Source: Pseudomonadota bacterium (GTDB lineage Bacteria > Pseudomonadota > Gammaproteobacteria > Steroidobacterales > SZUA-146). Taken from it: a stretch of 64,000 nt of DNA. A program made the translations under genes and the position numbers. The stretch covers positions 1-64,000 of the forward strand of contig JBCCHD010000017.1 in NCBI GenBank assembly GCA_039028935.1. Direction: 5' to 3'. Below the pieces are notes generated by a model, which did not search any database, was not told the origin of the DNA, and saw only the letters and a program-made list of their open reading frames with translations. Shown piece by piece: positions 44,286 to 55,537 of this stretch (its first letter is position 1; the number at the start of each line of letters is the position of its first letter).

Positions 44286-47200
44286 AATTTACTCCCTCCA
44301 GGACAAGGCTTACCATAAAACTTACCGCCTTCACGAAGTATGCGCAACTTATAACTTTTACCTTTCTTCTCGACCATATATGTTGCAACATAACTGTCAT
44401 ACTTCCCAAATCTAAAATCGCTAAACGCCACATCGGGATCTGAGAACCGGTTTGGCTCGGAAAACTTAACCGAAGGGTGTGAATGTATTGACGCCACTAA
44501 TTTAAATCCGGACTCAATCAGCCTCTTATAAAATTCAGGATTAGTCTTCGTACCAATCGGGCTTTTGCTTGTCTCCGAAGTAGTTCGGAAGTATATCGTC
44601 TTAGCATTGCCATGCTCATCTTCTACTTGCTTTGACACGACATAGCCAATATATTCCCACTTCCTGTTCGTATTTAAGGTTTGCTTCCATACATCACCTG
44701 CCAACTCATCCACCACTTGATGATAATCGTCGGAACCGCCATTGGATGTGTCCACTTCCGGCATAACTTCTTTCTCAGGGGGGGCTAGCTGACCCTTTGA
44801 AGCAGCAGAAGTCCCTCCGGTGGTCATCACCGACGGCTCCGCGCCGCCTGTAGAGTTGGCACTCCTCCCTCCGTTTGTTTCTTGAGACACTTCGCGTGTC
44901 ATATTTACAACTTCTTTTCCAGCCTTGGTAATGGTTCGATTAACCTCGATTACCGTTCCTTTACCGTCTGGCGTTACTTCAACAGTTAGCGTGGTAGATA
45001 TTTCTCCCTTAGCAATTCGCGAACCGGTTTTATACACTTTCTTGGATGTAGACACAGTAACGGTCATATTTCTAGCACCGTTGGGGACATCTTCCGCTGA
45101 GTATCCTGTAGGATCAATTCCTGCTAGCGGGTTATTCATGATGTACGAATACGGATTCATACTCTGGCTATTCGTTGGCGCTTGAATTATGGGGTCGACA
45201 CTCAAGAATCGCCCAGACTGATAATCATAGATTCGACCGTTCATATGAATCAGCTCAACACCGTCGAGATGTTCGTGCCCTGTGAACCCGCGATTGGTCA
45301 AGGGACTTTCGATGACAGGTGATATTTTGTCCTGCCAAGATCCTTCCCTGGGTTTACCAAACGGATCAAAAGATCTACGCTCAGCAATCTCACCGACTTC
45401 ATCTAGCACCGTTGAGACACTACCAAGGCGATCCTTGTGCAAGAAAGATATCTTATTGCTTAGCGTCGTGAGATTTTGGAGCCCTTCAGCTGTAATTTGC
45501 CCGGTCAACTTTTCCGTGACAATAGCGTAATCAGCAATGTAATTACGGAACTCAACTTCATCTCCGGTCTGCTTAATCTCAGACAGCTTATCCACGTAGT
45601 ACGTGTATGTCGTTGTAGCCCCTTGAGTCAGAACCTGAACGTAGCGTTGTAGATTTGCTCCGTATTCGAAGTATGAACTTGTGTTAGTCGAGCTGTTGGA
45701 TATATTTGTCGGATGATTGAACGCGTTATAGGAAACATCGCGCCCATCGCCGCTGGTCTGATTGCCTCGCCGATCGTAGCAGTAGAAAGCGGTTGAGCCG
45801 TTAGTCTTGTCAATTCTTGACACGGCATTTGGACCCGCGTGGCAATTGTCACCGGCATTTAGATCGCCGTAAGTATACAGCGAACCGAAATCGGATTTTT
45901 GCACAATATTACCAACGGCATCGTAGTCGTAGTTAACTAAGACGTTCGAGCCACCGTCGTCCCCATTTGAGGTTGAAATCGTTCGAGTCGATGACGTCAA
46001 CCTATGAAGGTCATCGTAGCCAAACGTTTCCGTGGCCTCTTCGCCAGGGAAGTGCTTGGTTTGAGTCGTGACATTGCCGAAAATGTCGTACTCGTTGTAA
46101 TCAATATGGTGCCGAGTCTGGCCGTTCGCCGACGCGTTGATAAACGCCATTTGACCGGTATTGGCATGGAATCCGGCCGATTCAACAATTACACCATCGG
46201 CCAACATCGTACTTGTGGGATTACCGTGCTGATCAACCATGTCAAACTGTCGGTACACATAGCCCGTTGCGACGTTAATGTCACGCAATGGATAGCCATT
46301 GTCTGTGTACTCACTTGCAACAGTAAGTCCATTTGGATACCGCACTGATAGCTCTCTACCGTACACAGGGTCATAGGCCGTACCGACATGATACGTGGCG
46401 CCATGTATGGTGTGGTAGGTATCTGTGGTTCGACCAAACTCGTCGTAAAAGAATCGCTTACTCATCACGGGCGTTATTGCTTCGCCTTGGTACTTTTGCT
46501 CTTCAAACACCGCACCAAAGAATGCATGACCGCCCAAGGAGTCGTAGAGCCACTTCGCATCGAGTCGAAGTTCAGGCGATGTGTGTGTTGGATCCAGTAC
46601 GTGGCGCTCTATTACACGACCAAGCAAATCGTGGGAGGATTCAACGATGTAGCCATCCGCATCCGTTTTCGAGATCAACTCACCGGCCAAGTTGTACGCA
46701 AAATCGGTACGCCCTGCATTCGGGTCGTCCACATACACTTTGCGGTTCAAATCGTCGTGGTTTGCCACAATGGCATTGAGGTTCGCATCCTGGATGACAA
46801 TGGGATTTCCGCTGCCGTCATAGGCATATCGCGTATAGCCATCGATGGCATCGCGTGCGCTCACCAAACGCTTTTGGCTGTCATAGACACGCGACAGTGA
46901 CAACGTGTCTGCCGTGATATCGGTTCGGAAGAATACATAGTTGTACGCGGTCGTAAACTGTCCGGCGGTTGCCTGATCCACTGACTTTGACAGCAATCGG
47001 CCCAATGTGTCGTAGTCGTTGTAGCGCGTGCCAATAGAGGCCTGCAGACTACCCTCATAGTGCGGTATCGACTCGAATCGAGTGTACCCGTTTCGGTCAT
47101 ACTGCATAATCTGCACAACGTCACCCGCCAGCACATGGTTGGAAGGCCCCTCTTTCCACGAGCGGATAGTACGACCAGCAAGGTCGGTATCCACCATCAC

Positions 47201-50200
47201 CAACGGTGTCCCGGCCGATGCCTGTCTGGAGCGAATGACGCCACCGGCAGGACAAGCGTCCGTTTCGTCGGCACACCAACTTAACGCAGTGTGCATGCCA
47301 GGAAGAGTGGCCGATCCCGTTGCGGTGGTTTGCTCCACGTAGATTGCCTGTCCGAATAGATCCAGCGATGTGGCAGTTGTAATCTGATTGGGGTCGGTTG
47401 CCCGAACCGGCACACCAAACCTCGGGTCTGTCTCTATTGAGGTAACGTGTTGCAGCGCGTTTTCGGTCTCATAAGGAAAATACCCGTCTAGATGATAGCG
47501 CGATGTATTGGTGCGGTTATGCGCCGCATTACCGTTAACCGCGACGGTTACGCTCTGAGCCTGACCGCGATCGGTATACGTTGTCGTCGTTGTCGCACCG
47601 CCGGTAATCGCCACCTGGACGGGCTTACGATGACTGGCGTGCCATTGATAGGACGACGTCGTCACCTTAGGTGCGGTATCCAGTCCATTTGCGGCGACAA
47701 TGTCGCCTAGCTGCGCACGATTAGTCACCGGAAATCGGGTCACGGTCGTTTGGTCGAGTTTATCCGTCCAGAGTGCGGCCATATCCACCGGATAATACTC
47801 ATGGAATTCTTCCGTTTTATAGTTGCCGATCCCTAAATCTGAAACGGTGATTGTCTGTTTCTTGAGATTCCCGTAGTCAGGATAATATTCATGTAATACA
47901 GTGCTCGTTGTCATGGGCACCATACGGAGATTCAAGTCTCGTGTAATCGTTTCCTTGACGATTGGTACCGATATATCCGTACCATTTACCAGGCTATATC
48001 GTTCATAGGTCAGCGTTTGCTCAGAGAACGGCGTTTGGCTACATGTGACGCTTACAACCAGATTATCGCCTGAGCCACTCAACACCGTCTCAAAAGCATC
48101 GCTTTCGTCGTTTTCCCAAGAACACGTCTTAACGATATTACCGGTGAACGGCCATTTTTGATCAAATATGGTACGTGTTTTTACGCCTTGACTGATGTCT
48201 TCGGCGACAATACTACGAAAGCCGAGAAAACCGCGGCCCATCTTGTTAAAAGTAGCACCCGAATACCGATAGCGATACACATTAAATGATTGATCAAACG
48301 ATTGTGGCGCCTCATCGTACAACCCGTCACTGTCGTGATCGAACGTTCCGCCATGACTGCTTCGGTGCTCAGCCACCACATAATAACTCGAGCCAAAGTG
48401 GTGATGGTCGCCATCGGTGCCGTCAATCGAACCGCTGTTTACATAGCCGTGGTCGGTGTTGTAAAACGCTTGACTGTTCGCGCCGTCTATACCGCCACTC
48501 GATAGGGGCCGGTACTCCCAGTGATACTCCATACCCAAACCATCGACCACGCGCTCCATCATATCGGGCTTGCGATAACGCTCGCCGTTACGCGCCGCGC
48601 CAAGGTTTCGGCTTATGTAAGCCCCCACTTTCGCCCCACTCCCGTCAAACGCCATATCGGTGGGACTGACACCGGGCATGTCGGTTAACGTGCAGTAGGT
48701 GTCACTGGGGTCACATCCAACGGTTGTGAGCACATCGCCCAAACCGTCACCAAAAATATCGGCTGCGACGCGATGGCTCGCGGATGCGTAGATATCGGTC
48801 AATTCGTCGCTGACGATCACCTGCCCGTTTTGATCGGGTCTGAGCATGAAGGCGCGATACCGGCGTAGCGACACATCTTTATGGCTGCCAGGTAAAGCCG
48901 AGCCGGCGGCATTGTTGTTATCCGGACTAAAGTTGACGGCTGAATACAGCGCATCATCGCATGCCTCATGCAGTTCCGCGGACAGATCATCGCCATAGGC
49001 CATGAACTGTGAGCACCCAGACGCGACAACATCCTCCGCTCGCAGAATATCCGTCCGACCGTCGCCATTGTAATCGGCAATGATTGTCTTGGATAAGATA
49101 GCCGAAAAATACGGCGCGCCGTCCCCGGGATCGGTGTTGGCAAACGGCTGGAATCGCATAGCCACAGGAATTTCGATGCCAAGATTTTGCCAGCCTTGCT
49201 TGAAGGACGTGCCTGTGTTGAGCCGGAATCGAAGCTCCGACGTATAGGTCCGTACCGTGCCTTGATCCGACGTGTGTGTCTCAGACGTCGGATTCGCACC
49301 AAATATGGTTAGCCAATCGACCAGCCCGTCGCCATTTGCGTCCATAAAGATATGCGAGTTTTCAAAACCCGCGACCCCGCCGGGCCAGAGGTTTGGGAGA
49401 TCAAATCCGTTTTCAGCATAGTCAAAGAATGAAGTGCTAGATATTGCGATGCTTCCGTCGACTGAAGGTCTTACAAAGTGAATGTTCTCCGGCGTGTCTC
49501 GCATACTCTGAGCATCATTAACCGAACGATTGGCTTTAAACTCGAGAAAATCAGTGGTGCCATCGCCGTTCACATCGCCAACGAAACTTACCGTACTGGT
49601 AAATCCTGTAAAGATATTCGTGCTCACATATTCAAACGGTAAAGCCACCTGAGAATTGCTCGTCGTATAGGGAATGGCGGGATCGCCAGTATGAAGATAG
49701 AACACCAGATCGTATTGACCGCTGCGTGTTTCGGAATCTTGCCGTACGGCGAAATCGATCCAACCGTCGGCATTGAAATCTTGCACCGATAGAATCGTGA
49801 CTTTGCCACTTCCAATCGGCACGGGTGTCGACACCGTACCCAGCGCGGGAACAGTGGTATTGCTCACTTGAGGCACAGAATACGTAATATTGACCTGCCC
49901 TGGAGTACTGTCACTTTCGAAAAAGTGGTCGGTGAGTCCATCGTTATTGAAGTCGCCACTAAAGCATTCGATGTTGAAGGTGGCGATGGGTTGAATACAC
50001 GTTTCCAGATTTTGATACGTGCGAACACCGATTTGGTGACCTTCGGCGTTAATAAACGCTTCTTCAAAATCGGCGACGCCGTCCCCATTTTCATCGCTGT
50101 GCGGAATCACGTCCTGGATATGAAATTGATTTTGACCAATCCAGTGGTGCTCGTTGTTAGTATCCGTATAGCTAAGCTGCTCAAATTCGTATTGAATCTC

Positions 50201-53200
50201 AGACTCCGACCAGCTAAACGCCGTCGCCGGTCGACAGGCGCTCTTACCGGTATCGGAATGTCCGCACTCCTGAACCGATCGCAACAGCGTTCGGCCACTG
50301 TATTGACTCGTATCACCATAGTTGAGTGTGTACGACCGAACCAGCGTGTTTGCTTGCCTCGAGAGGCCATAATGCGTTTCAACACGCGCGAGCCGTTGCG
50401 TGAGCTGGGTGAGGCCGCCCGCTGAATAACCCGAATGCACATCGGTGACAGACCGATCCTCGTAAACAAACGCAACCCGTCGATTACCTTGGTTGTCGCC
50501 GACTCCGGTGTAGATAATTTCCGACAGGAGATGCTCGCCCTTTCCATAGCTGGTCGAGTCATACACGTAGTGAATCGCGTTCTCAGATGGATCGTTCTGC
50601 CTGGATATCGCCCAGGTCATGGTCTCCGTGCGACCATCGGCTGCGTGCCGGGCGTTGTCGGTTTCGCCAAAATGGGCGATATGACCGTTCTTATATCTGA
50701 CCAAAAACGACGAACCGGCGTCATTCCTGGCGTAAATATCGCCCGTTAGCTGTTCCACTCGCGTCAGGCTGTTACCCTCTGTGCGATAGGTCGCGCCACC
50801 CACACCATAAGCACTACTTCCCGTCTCAAGCAGAAGCCGCTGACCATTTAGACACAAACGGTCTGATTCTTCATATTGAACCGAACGCATAACACCGTCA
50901 TGCACGACCGTGGAGCCACAACGGGAGATCGACTGATTCGCCGATAGCGACCAACCGACACCCACTAGGCCATTACCACCGCTAGACGAATAGCTCAAGC
51001 TCACATTCGGCTGCATTTCGCTGCGACCGGGTACAACGGTGATAGGAATGTTGTAATAGGCACTCCCGCCATCGGCACCGCCCTCACCGGCTAACGCTCC
51101 GACCGTCGGGTCGTGGTTCGGCGCACGGAAGTCATAACCGGGCGCTCCTACTGCACTTCCGCCTTTTGCTGACCAGGCCTCCGAGACCTGAACGTTGAGC
51201 TCGGCGGTCGCCGATACACTGCATTGAGACTCGCCGAGGAGCCGGTTACACGCCATAAGATCGAACTGGTAGAGGCCCGATCCGGGGACTGACGTCAACA
51301 GATTGCTGATCGCGTCAAGCTCTAATGGATCCTGGGCAAGCTCGCCATTCTTGTAAAGCGTCAGGAGTAGATAGTCGGTGAGCGTCTCGTCAATCGTCCA
51401 GGTTAAGTCGATTTCAACACTATTTGAAGCTTGGGTTGCTGCAAAACTGGCCGGCTGATCCGGACTGAGATGATCAGGCGTTTTGTCAATCTGGACTGTC
51501 TCGCCGCACGATCCTTCATTGCAGGCCGTAATGTGGATACTGTGATTCGTCAGACTAATCAGTGGCACAGAAAGGCCAAAGGTGTTCGCACCGGTCGATA
51601 CCGTTGCCGAGTCGAGCGACACAGAACCCTGGTAGTCCGAATGCGACTCGCCATTGGCGCGGTACACAAGCTCAAATCGATCGGCCGTGCCCGATGCATG
51701 CTGCCAGGAAAGCATGAACGTGTCTTCGTCTTCGCCACTTCCTTGAATCGCCACCAATCCAGTAGCGGGCTCGGGCGGCAAAAGCACTTCTACCGATTCG
51801 CTCGCAGACGATAAGGCACTGACGTTCCCCTCGTAATGCGCCCTTACTTTAAATTGATAGAACCCATTACCTTCAAGATCACTCGCCACAATTTGCCGAT
51901 CGGTTCCTGAGTTGTCCATTCGAACAATCTGTTGAAAACCAGAACAAGGAGCGTCGATGCTGTCTGCTCTGCAGTAAAAGACTTGATAGCGCACATCAAG
52001 ATCAAAGCCCTGCGCCACCGGCGGTTCGGCAATTGCGTTCCACGATAAACCGAATGACGCATCGGTGCTCACACCCTGTTGATCGGTCACCACTCCCACG
52101 GGAATCGCAATGGCCTTCACGACCTTGAATTCCGGCGTTTGAAGCGCCGGATTTTCCGACGCGGCGTTCACTTCGTTGATGCCTCTTATCTCGTAGTAGT
52201 AGTGCCCATCAAGACGTGAGTCCGGTGCAAACGCCTTTTGAGTCAAACTCAAAACACTGACCGAGTTGTCCGTTTCGGAAAACTGGGTTGCGCCAAACGG
52301 TTTATGAAACTCCCGAAGCTCGTAGTTCACTAATCGACCACCGGTCACTGGTGCCGACCAATCGACAACATAACTGCCAGACGTATGCGTGTTGTCGCCT
52401 GAAATATCGCTAAAGGTGTAACCAGAGAATATCGGCGCGCCGGGCGGTGCGAGCATTCGCACGTGGTACTCGTTCTCGCCAAGTTCAAGCGAACTGACGG
52501 CGTAAGCCGGGTCGGACTCCGGTCCGTTCTCCGCGGTGATCCTAAATTGCCAGTCGCCATCTTCCAGTCCGCTCACATCACAGGACGCGCTCGTGACGAC
52601 TGCGGTGCCAGCTGGCTGACACGCTTGCGGCGCATAGTCAGTAAACGCACTCCCATCGATATCTTTGCGACGCGACTCTACCCGGTAGCGCGCGACCGGT
52701 CCGCTCGAGGCCGTCCACGACACCGAGGCATCGCCACTATTGGTATCAAAGCCAATCGGCGATACATCCTCGGGGTAGCTGGGAGGCGCCAACAAGATAG
52801 TATCCGGCGATTGCGCCTGCTCATAGGCACCGGGATAGTAGGCCCTGACCACGACCTGGTACTTGCGATCTCGTCGACCTTCATCCACACAAGTTTTGAC
52901 GCCACTTAAATAACCCACATCCACATCGGGCTCGCCATTACTGGGAATATCGTCACACACAAACTCAAACGACGACCACAGGGCCCCGGCCGATTCGCTT
53001 CCGTCTGGATCAATCGATATCCAGCGCGAACTAACCACGTATCCGTTATCCGCTTCATCGATGTAGTCCCATCGATAGCGCACCTGCTCAACGCCTTGAT
53101 GCATGCCCTCATACTCGATACGTACGTCGAACAAATCGGGCACATCGCCGACTACATGCACATCCACGGCAGATGGTTCGCTACACTGATCACCTGTAAT

Positions 53201-54907
53201 TGGAAGATCGTTACACGCGACCACCGCGAGTGTGTATGAACTGGCGTGCGTCACGCCACTCGGTGGTGTCCACTGTGAGTCGCTCAACTCGGTAGACTCG
53301 ATATTCAAGTCCCCCATTGATGGAAACTCAACAAGCGTGGCCTTGAAATAATCGCTGCCCGTGACGTCGGACCAATCAAACGAGACATTTAGGCTTCCAC
53401 CTGGACTGGTGTTTACAAGCCCTACTGGTGAATCCGGCACAAGGAAGGTCGGTGTCCGGCTCGCCACGGCAGTGGGCGAACCACAGTCATCAAATCGATT
53501 GCACGCGCGAACAACATAGTGATGCGCGTTCGAATTAACCAAACTCTCAGTAAAGGACAACGTGGCGCCGAACGGTTCCGAATTTCCTGTCTCGCTCCAA
53601 TTTGCGTTCAGTGGCGTCGAATTGGCCGTTGCGAGTCGCTGGTATTGATAACGCTCCGTGGTGCCACCGACATGACTCCATTCCAGCGTTATTTTCTCTT
53701 CATCCGCGCCGCTACCTTGTGTTAACTCCACAACGGTCATGTCCGGCGCGGGTGCCAATGCCGTCAGCGACGTGGTATTAGAAAAGCCGGATGGAAAAAC
53801 GTCGCCCTCGTAGAGGTTTTCAGCCTCTACTGCAAAGAACCATTTGCCATTCCCTAGGTTTTCAAGCTCACATTGATTAGTTGTGACAAACGACTCGTTC
53901 GCTGACGCACTATTCGCACAGTGGAATAGATCAACAATATTCGGTTCGCTGTCGTCTAACCCCACCATGGCAGCGTAGACGCGATACTGAGCAGGTGCGA
54001 CCGGCGTTGGCGCATCCCAAACCAGCGTTGCACTACCGTTGTTGGTCGACGATTGACCGCCGCTGACACGCAAGTTACTGGGCGGGTTTGACGACTGCAT
54101 CAAGACAACAACGTCGCTGGTGACCGGATCGGCGTTAGGCCCATCCACGGTAAACCGGTAGCGCTTGAGTGGCTCTACTGCATCACAACACTCTGCGTCA
54201 CTGTTCACGCAGTTGTCTTCGACCGGCGTATCGACACCGGCAACCGGACCCTCGCGTTCATCTAAGCAAAAGAGTTGATTGGTGACACAGTTTCCGGCGC
54301 TGTCGCCATTCCCATCAATATCACATTTTTCGTAATGCACTGTGTAGCCCAGCGAGCTGCCACTCGATACGCCATAGGTGACGGCAATTTCGTTGGCGGT
54401 TGGCGCGGTTCGAAAAGCCGAAACGTTTGTAATCGACGCATGGGAAAACACCTCCACAGAGGCTGGGTACTCGTAACACTGGGGCTGGGAAGAATAATCG
54501 ATATTGCAACCTGCCACCGTAAACACATTGCTGCCCGTAACAAGAGAATCGGTGTCGTAGGAAACGACAGACGGACTGAGCAGTCCGCTGAACTCAGCCC
54601 CATTCCTGAGCACTTTGAATATCTTATCGTTATATTCAGCGTCGAATTCGCCGCCATGCTCAGTTGTGCCGTCGGAGGTCCATTCGAGTCTTACCGTATC
54701 ACTATCCAGCCACTGATAACTCAGCTCAATTGAACCATGGGGTGGATTAATTGGCGGGCAATCCGATTGGGTTGAACCGCCTTTTTGACTAGCACGAACA
54801 TCCGGAATACAAGGCCCGTTAGCGCGATCCCCGAGAGTATCTGCATTCGCTTGAACGGTTCCCAAAAATAGAAGGCTGAATAGCGCGACGATCCATACTC
54901 TTATCAT
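44273..54907 (-). CDS. Giant secreted Fn3-SpvB-RHS polymorphic toxin with JAMM-like C terminus
   Basis: This 3544-residue protein has a Sec signal (IVALFSLLFLGTVQANA). Residues about 50-1250 are repeated fibronectin type III modules. An SpvB domain follows (about 1250-1510: YYNIPITVVPGR, LSYSSSGGNGLVGVGWSL), then FG-GAP/VCBS-like repeats (FNADGWIDFAV, DVNGDGTTDF), a Tc-toxin middle part, RHS/YD repeats and the RHS core GRIYDYQSGRFLSVDP near 3235. After the core the sequence changes to a C-terminal effector (about 3390-3544) with HSHPSVKF...FSDPD, the JAMM/DUF4329-type metal site, and an upstream Glu in KWEYIGYV. It is probably a contact or secreted toxin; the overlapping lipoprotein is its likely immunity gene. 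Confidence 0.9.
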   Translation of the reverse strand: MIRVWIVALFSLLFLGTVQANADTLGDRANGPCIPDVRASQKGGSTQSDCPPINPPHGSIELSYQWLDSDTVRLEWTSDGTTEHGGEFDAEYNDKIFKVLRNGAEFSGLLSPSVVSYDTDSLVTGSNVFTVAGCNIDYSSQPQCYEYPASVEVFSHASITNVSAFRTAPTANEIAVTYGVSSGSSLGYTVHYEKCDIDGNGDSAGNCVTNQLFCLDEREGPVAGVDTPVEDNCVNSDAECCDAVEPLKRYRFTVDGPNADPVTSDVVVLMQSSNPPSNLRVSGGQSSTNNGSATLVWDAPTPVAPAQYRVYAAMVGLDDSEPNIVDLFHCANSASANESFVTTNQCELENLGNGKWFFAVEAENLYEGDVFPSGFSNTTSLTALAPAPDMTVVELTQGSGADEEKITLEWSHVGGTTERYQYQRLATANSTPLNANWSETGNSEPFGATLSFTESLVNSNAHHYVVRACNRFDDCGSPTAVASRTPTFLVPDSPVGLVNTSPGGSLNVSFDWSDVTGSDYFKATLVEFPSMGDLNIESTELSDSQWTPPSGVTHASSYTLAVVACNDLPITGDQCSEPSAVDVHVVGDVPDLFDVRIEYEGMHQGVEQVRYRWDYIDEADNGYVVSSRWISIDPDGSESAGALWSSFEFVCDDIPSNGEPDVDVGYLSGVKTCVDEGRRDRKYQVVVRAYYPGAYEQAQSPDTILLAPPSYPEDVSPIGFDTNSGDASVSWTASSGPVARYRVESRRKDIDGSAFTDYAPQACQPAGTAVVTSASCDVSGLEDGDWQFRITAENGPESDPAYAVSSLELGENEYHVRMLAPPGAPIFSGYTFSDISGDNTHTSGSYVVDWSAPVTGGRLVNYELREFHKPFGATQFSETDNSVSVLSLTQKAFAPDSRLDGHYYYEIRGINEVNAASENPALQTPEFKVVKAIAIPVGVVTDQQGVSTDASFGLSWNAIAEPPVAQGFDLDVRYQVFYCRADSIDAPCSGFQQIVRMDNSGTDRQIVASDLEGNGFYQFKVRAHYEGNVSALSSASESVEVLLPPEPATGLVAIQGSGEDEDTFMLSWQHASGTADRFELVYRANGESHSDYQGSVSLDSATVSTGANTFGLSVPLISLTNHSIHITACNEGSCGETVQIDKTPDHLSPDQPASFAATQASNSVEIDLTWTIDETLTDYLLLTLYKNGELAQDPLELDAISNLLTSVPGSGLYQFDLMACNRLLGESQCSVSATAELNVQVSEAWSAKGGSAVGAPGYDFRAPNHDPTVGALAGEGGADGGSAYYNIPITVVPGRSEMQPNVSLSYSSSGGNGLVGVGWSLSANQSISRCGSTVVHDGVMRSVQYEESDRLCLNGQRLLLETGSSAYGVGGATYRTEGNSLTRVEQLTGDIYARNDAGSSFLVRYKNGHIAHFGETDNARHAADGRTETMTWAISRQNDPSENAIHYVYDSTSYGKGEHLLSEIIYTGVGDNQGNRRVAFVYEDRSVTDVHSGYSAGGLTQLTQRLARVETHYGLSRQANTLVRSYTLNYGDTSQYSGRTLLRSVQECGHSDTGKSACRPATAFSWSESEIQYEFEQLSYTDTNNEHHWIGQNQFHIQDVIPHSDENGDGVADFEEAFINAEGHQIGVRTYQNLETCIQPIATFNIECFSGDFNNDGLTDHFFESDSTPGQVNITYSVPQVSNTTVPALGTVSTPVPIGSGKVTILSVQDFNADGWIDFAVRQDSETRSGQYDLVFYLHTGDPAIPYTTSNSQVALPFEYVSTNIFTGFTSTVSFVGDVNGDGTTDFLEFKANRSVNDAQSMRDTPENIHFVRPSVDGSIAISSTSFFDYAENGFDLPNLWPGGVAGFENSHIFMDANGDGLVDWLTIFGANPTSETHTSDQGTVRTYTSELRFRLNTGTSFKQGWQNLGIEIPVAMRFQPFANTDPGDGAPYFSAILSKTIIADYNGDGRTDILRAEDVVASGCSQFMAYGDDLSAELHEACDDALYSAVNFSPDNNNAAGSALPGSHKDVSLRRYRAFMLRPDQNGQVIVSDELTDIYASASHRVAADIFGDGLGDVLTTVGCDPSDTYCTLTDMPGVSPTDMAFDGSGAKVGAYISRNLGAARNGERYRKPDMMERVVDGLGMEYHWEYRPLSSGGIDGANSQAFYNTDHGYVNSGSIDGTDGDHHHFGSSYYVVAEHRSSHGGTFDHDSDGLYDEAPQSFDQSFNVYRYRYSGATFNKMGRGFLGFRSIVAEDISQGVKTRTIFDQKWPFTGNIVKTCSWENDESDAFETVLSGSGDNLVVSVTCSQTPFSEQTLTYERYSLVNGTDISVPIVKETITRDLNLRMVPMTTSTVLHEYYPDYGNLKKQTITVSDLGIGNYKTEEFHEYYPVDMAALWTDKLDQTTVTRFPVTNRAQLGDIVAANGLDTAPKVTTSSYQWHASHRKPVQVAITGGATTTTTYTDRGQAQSVTVAVNGNAAHNRTNTSRYHLDGYFPYETENALQHVTSIETDPRFGVPVRATDPNQITTATSLDLFGQAIYVEQTTATGSATLPGMHTALSWCADETDACPAGGVIRSRQASAGTPLVMVDTDLAGRTIRSWKEGPSNHVLAGDVVQIMQYDRNGYTRFESIPHYEGSLQASIGTRYNDYDTLGRLLSKSVDQATAGQFTTAYNYVFFRTDITADTLSLSRVYDSQKRLVSARDAIDGYTRYAYDGSGNPIVIQDANLNAIVANHDDLNRKVYVDDPNAGRTDFAYNLAGELISKTDADGYIVESSHDLLGRVIERHVLDPTHTSPELRLDAKWLYDSLGGHAFFGAVFEEQKYQGEAITPVMSKRFFYDEFGRTTDTYHTIHGATYHVGTAYDPVYGRELSVRYPNGLTVASEYTDNGYPLRDINVATGYVYRQFDMVDQHGNPTSTMLADGVIVESAGFHANTGQMAFINASANGQTRHHIDYNEYDIFGNVTTQTKHFPGEEATETFGYDDLHRLTSSTRTISTSNGDDGGSNVLVNYDYDAVGNIVQKSDFGSLYTYGDLNAGDNCHAGPNAVSRIDKTNGSTAFYCYDRRGNQTSGDGRDVSYNAFNHPTNISNSSTNTSSYFEYGANLQRYVQVLTQGATTTYTYYVDKLSEIKQTGDEVEFRNYIADYAIVTEKLTGQITAEGLQNLTTLSNKISFLHKDRLGSVSTVLDEVGEIAERRSFDPFGKPREGSWQDKISPVIESPLTNRGFTGHEHLDGVELIHMNGRIYDYQSGRFLSVDPIIQAPTNSQSMNPYSYIMNNPLAGIDPTGYSAEDVPNGARNMTVTVSTSKKVYKTGSRIAKGEISTTLTVEVTPDGKGTVIEVNRTITKAGKEVVNMTREVSQETNGGRSANSTGGAEPSVMTTGGTSAASKGQLAPPEKEVMPEVDTSNGGSDDYHQVVDELAGDVWKQTLNTNRKWEYIGYVVSKQVEDEHGNAKTIYFRTTSETSKSPIGTKTNPEFYKRLIESGFKLVASIHSHPSVKFSEPNRFSDPDVAFSDFRFGKYDSYVATYMVEKKGKSYKLRILREGGKFYGKPCPGGSKFCEQ

Positions 54908-55537
54908 TCTGACTTCCCTAATCGATTACTCAATCAGCGAAGGTTAGTGGATTGCGGTTTTTTATGTGGTGTCGATTTTCACAGAAACCTCACTCATGCA
55001 AGTGGATCTCATAAACAATTTTCAACGCAAAGTGCGCATGGAAAAGAAAGTGTGATCAAGTTGTCGCGTTTGGAGTTTTTAGTGTGCGGTTGATCACATT
55101 GGGTGTGTCGAACTTCACGAATAGTCAAAGAGCACAAGCGGATTCGTCTTCTCCAACACAGAATCAGGCTAAGCGAATCCAGACTTAGTTTAGAGTAAAG
55201 GTACATCGCCAATGACCGCACGTTATATATGAGGCCTCAATAACGGTATACGCGTTGCCATGCCGGCGACTCAATGACGGCGCAGTCTGCCTACCAATTG
55301 ATTGGGCCTGCACGGATTCGACGAATCTAAAACCACAGCAACAATGAGAAACTCGATTCTTTCTTTTTCCAGAAGGCCTACAGCGTACCCTTCCCTAACC
55401 CGACGACACCCATTGGTGACGGTCGTCGTCAAGCTGGCCTCGGTACGAATTCTTCTCAGTCACGCGACTGCGACCCTCTCGAGTAACCTACCTTAGAGAG
55501 CCTGTCGACCTTCTGTGGACACCTAACCGGACAACAA
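54908..55537. other. Promoter region of the RHS toxin gene
   Basis: This 630-bp gap has no convincing gene; small open frames have no start signal or recognisable protein. It includes the spaced inverted repeat at 55051-55098 and must carry the toxin promoter. Confidence 0.5.
55051..55098. promoter_or_regulatory. Spaced inverted repeat TGTGATCAA / TTGATCACA upstream of the toxin
   Basis: TGTGATCAA (55051-55059) and its exact complement TTGATCACA (55090-55098) are 39 bp centre to centre, about 150 bp upstream of the toxin start. TGTGA resembles a CRP half-site, but the normal CRP spacing is much shorter. It may be a pair of operator half-sites brought together by DNA looping or a cooperative regulator. 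Confidence 0.4.

Noticed and set aside
55009..55221. Minus-strand open frame upstream of the toxin
   Set aside because: Odd composition, no start signal and no recognisable protein; it overlaps the regulatory inverted repeat.
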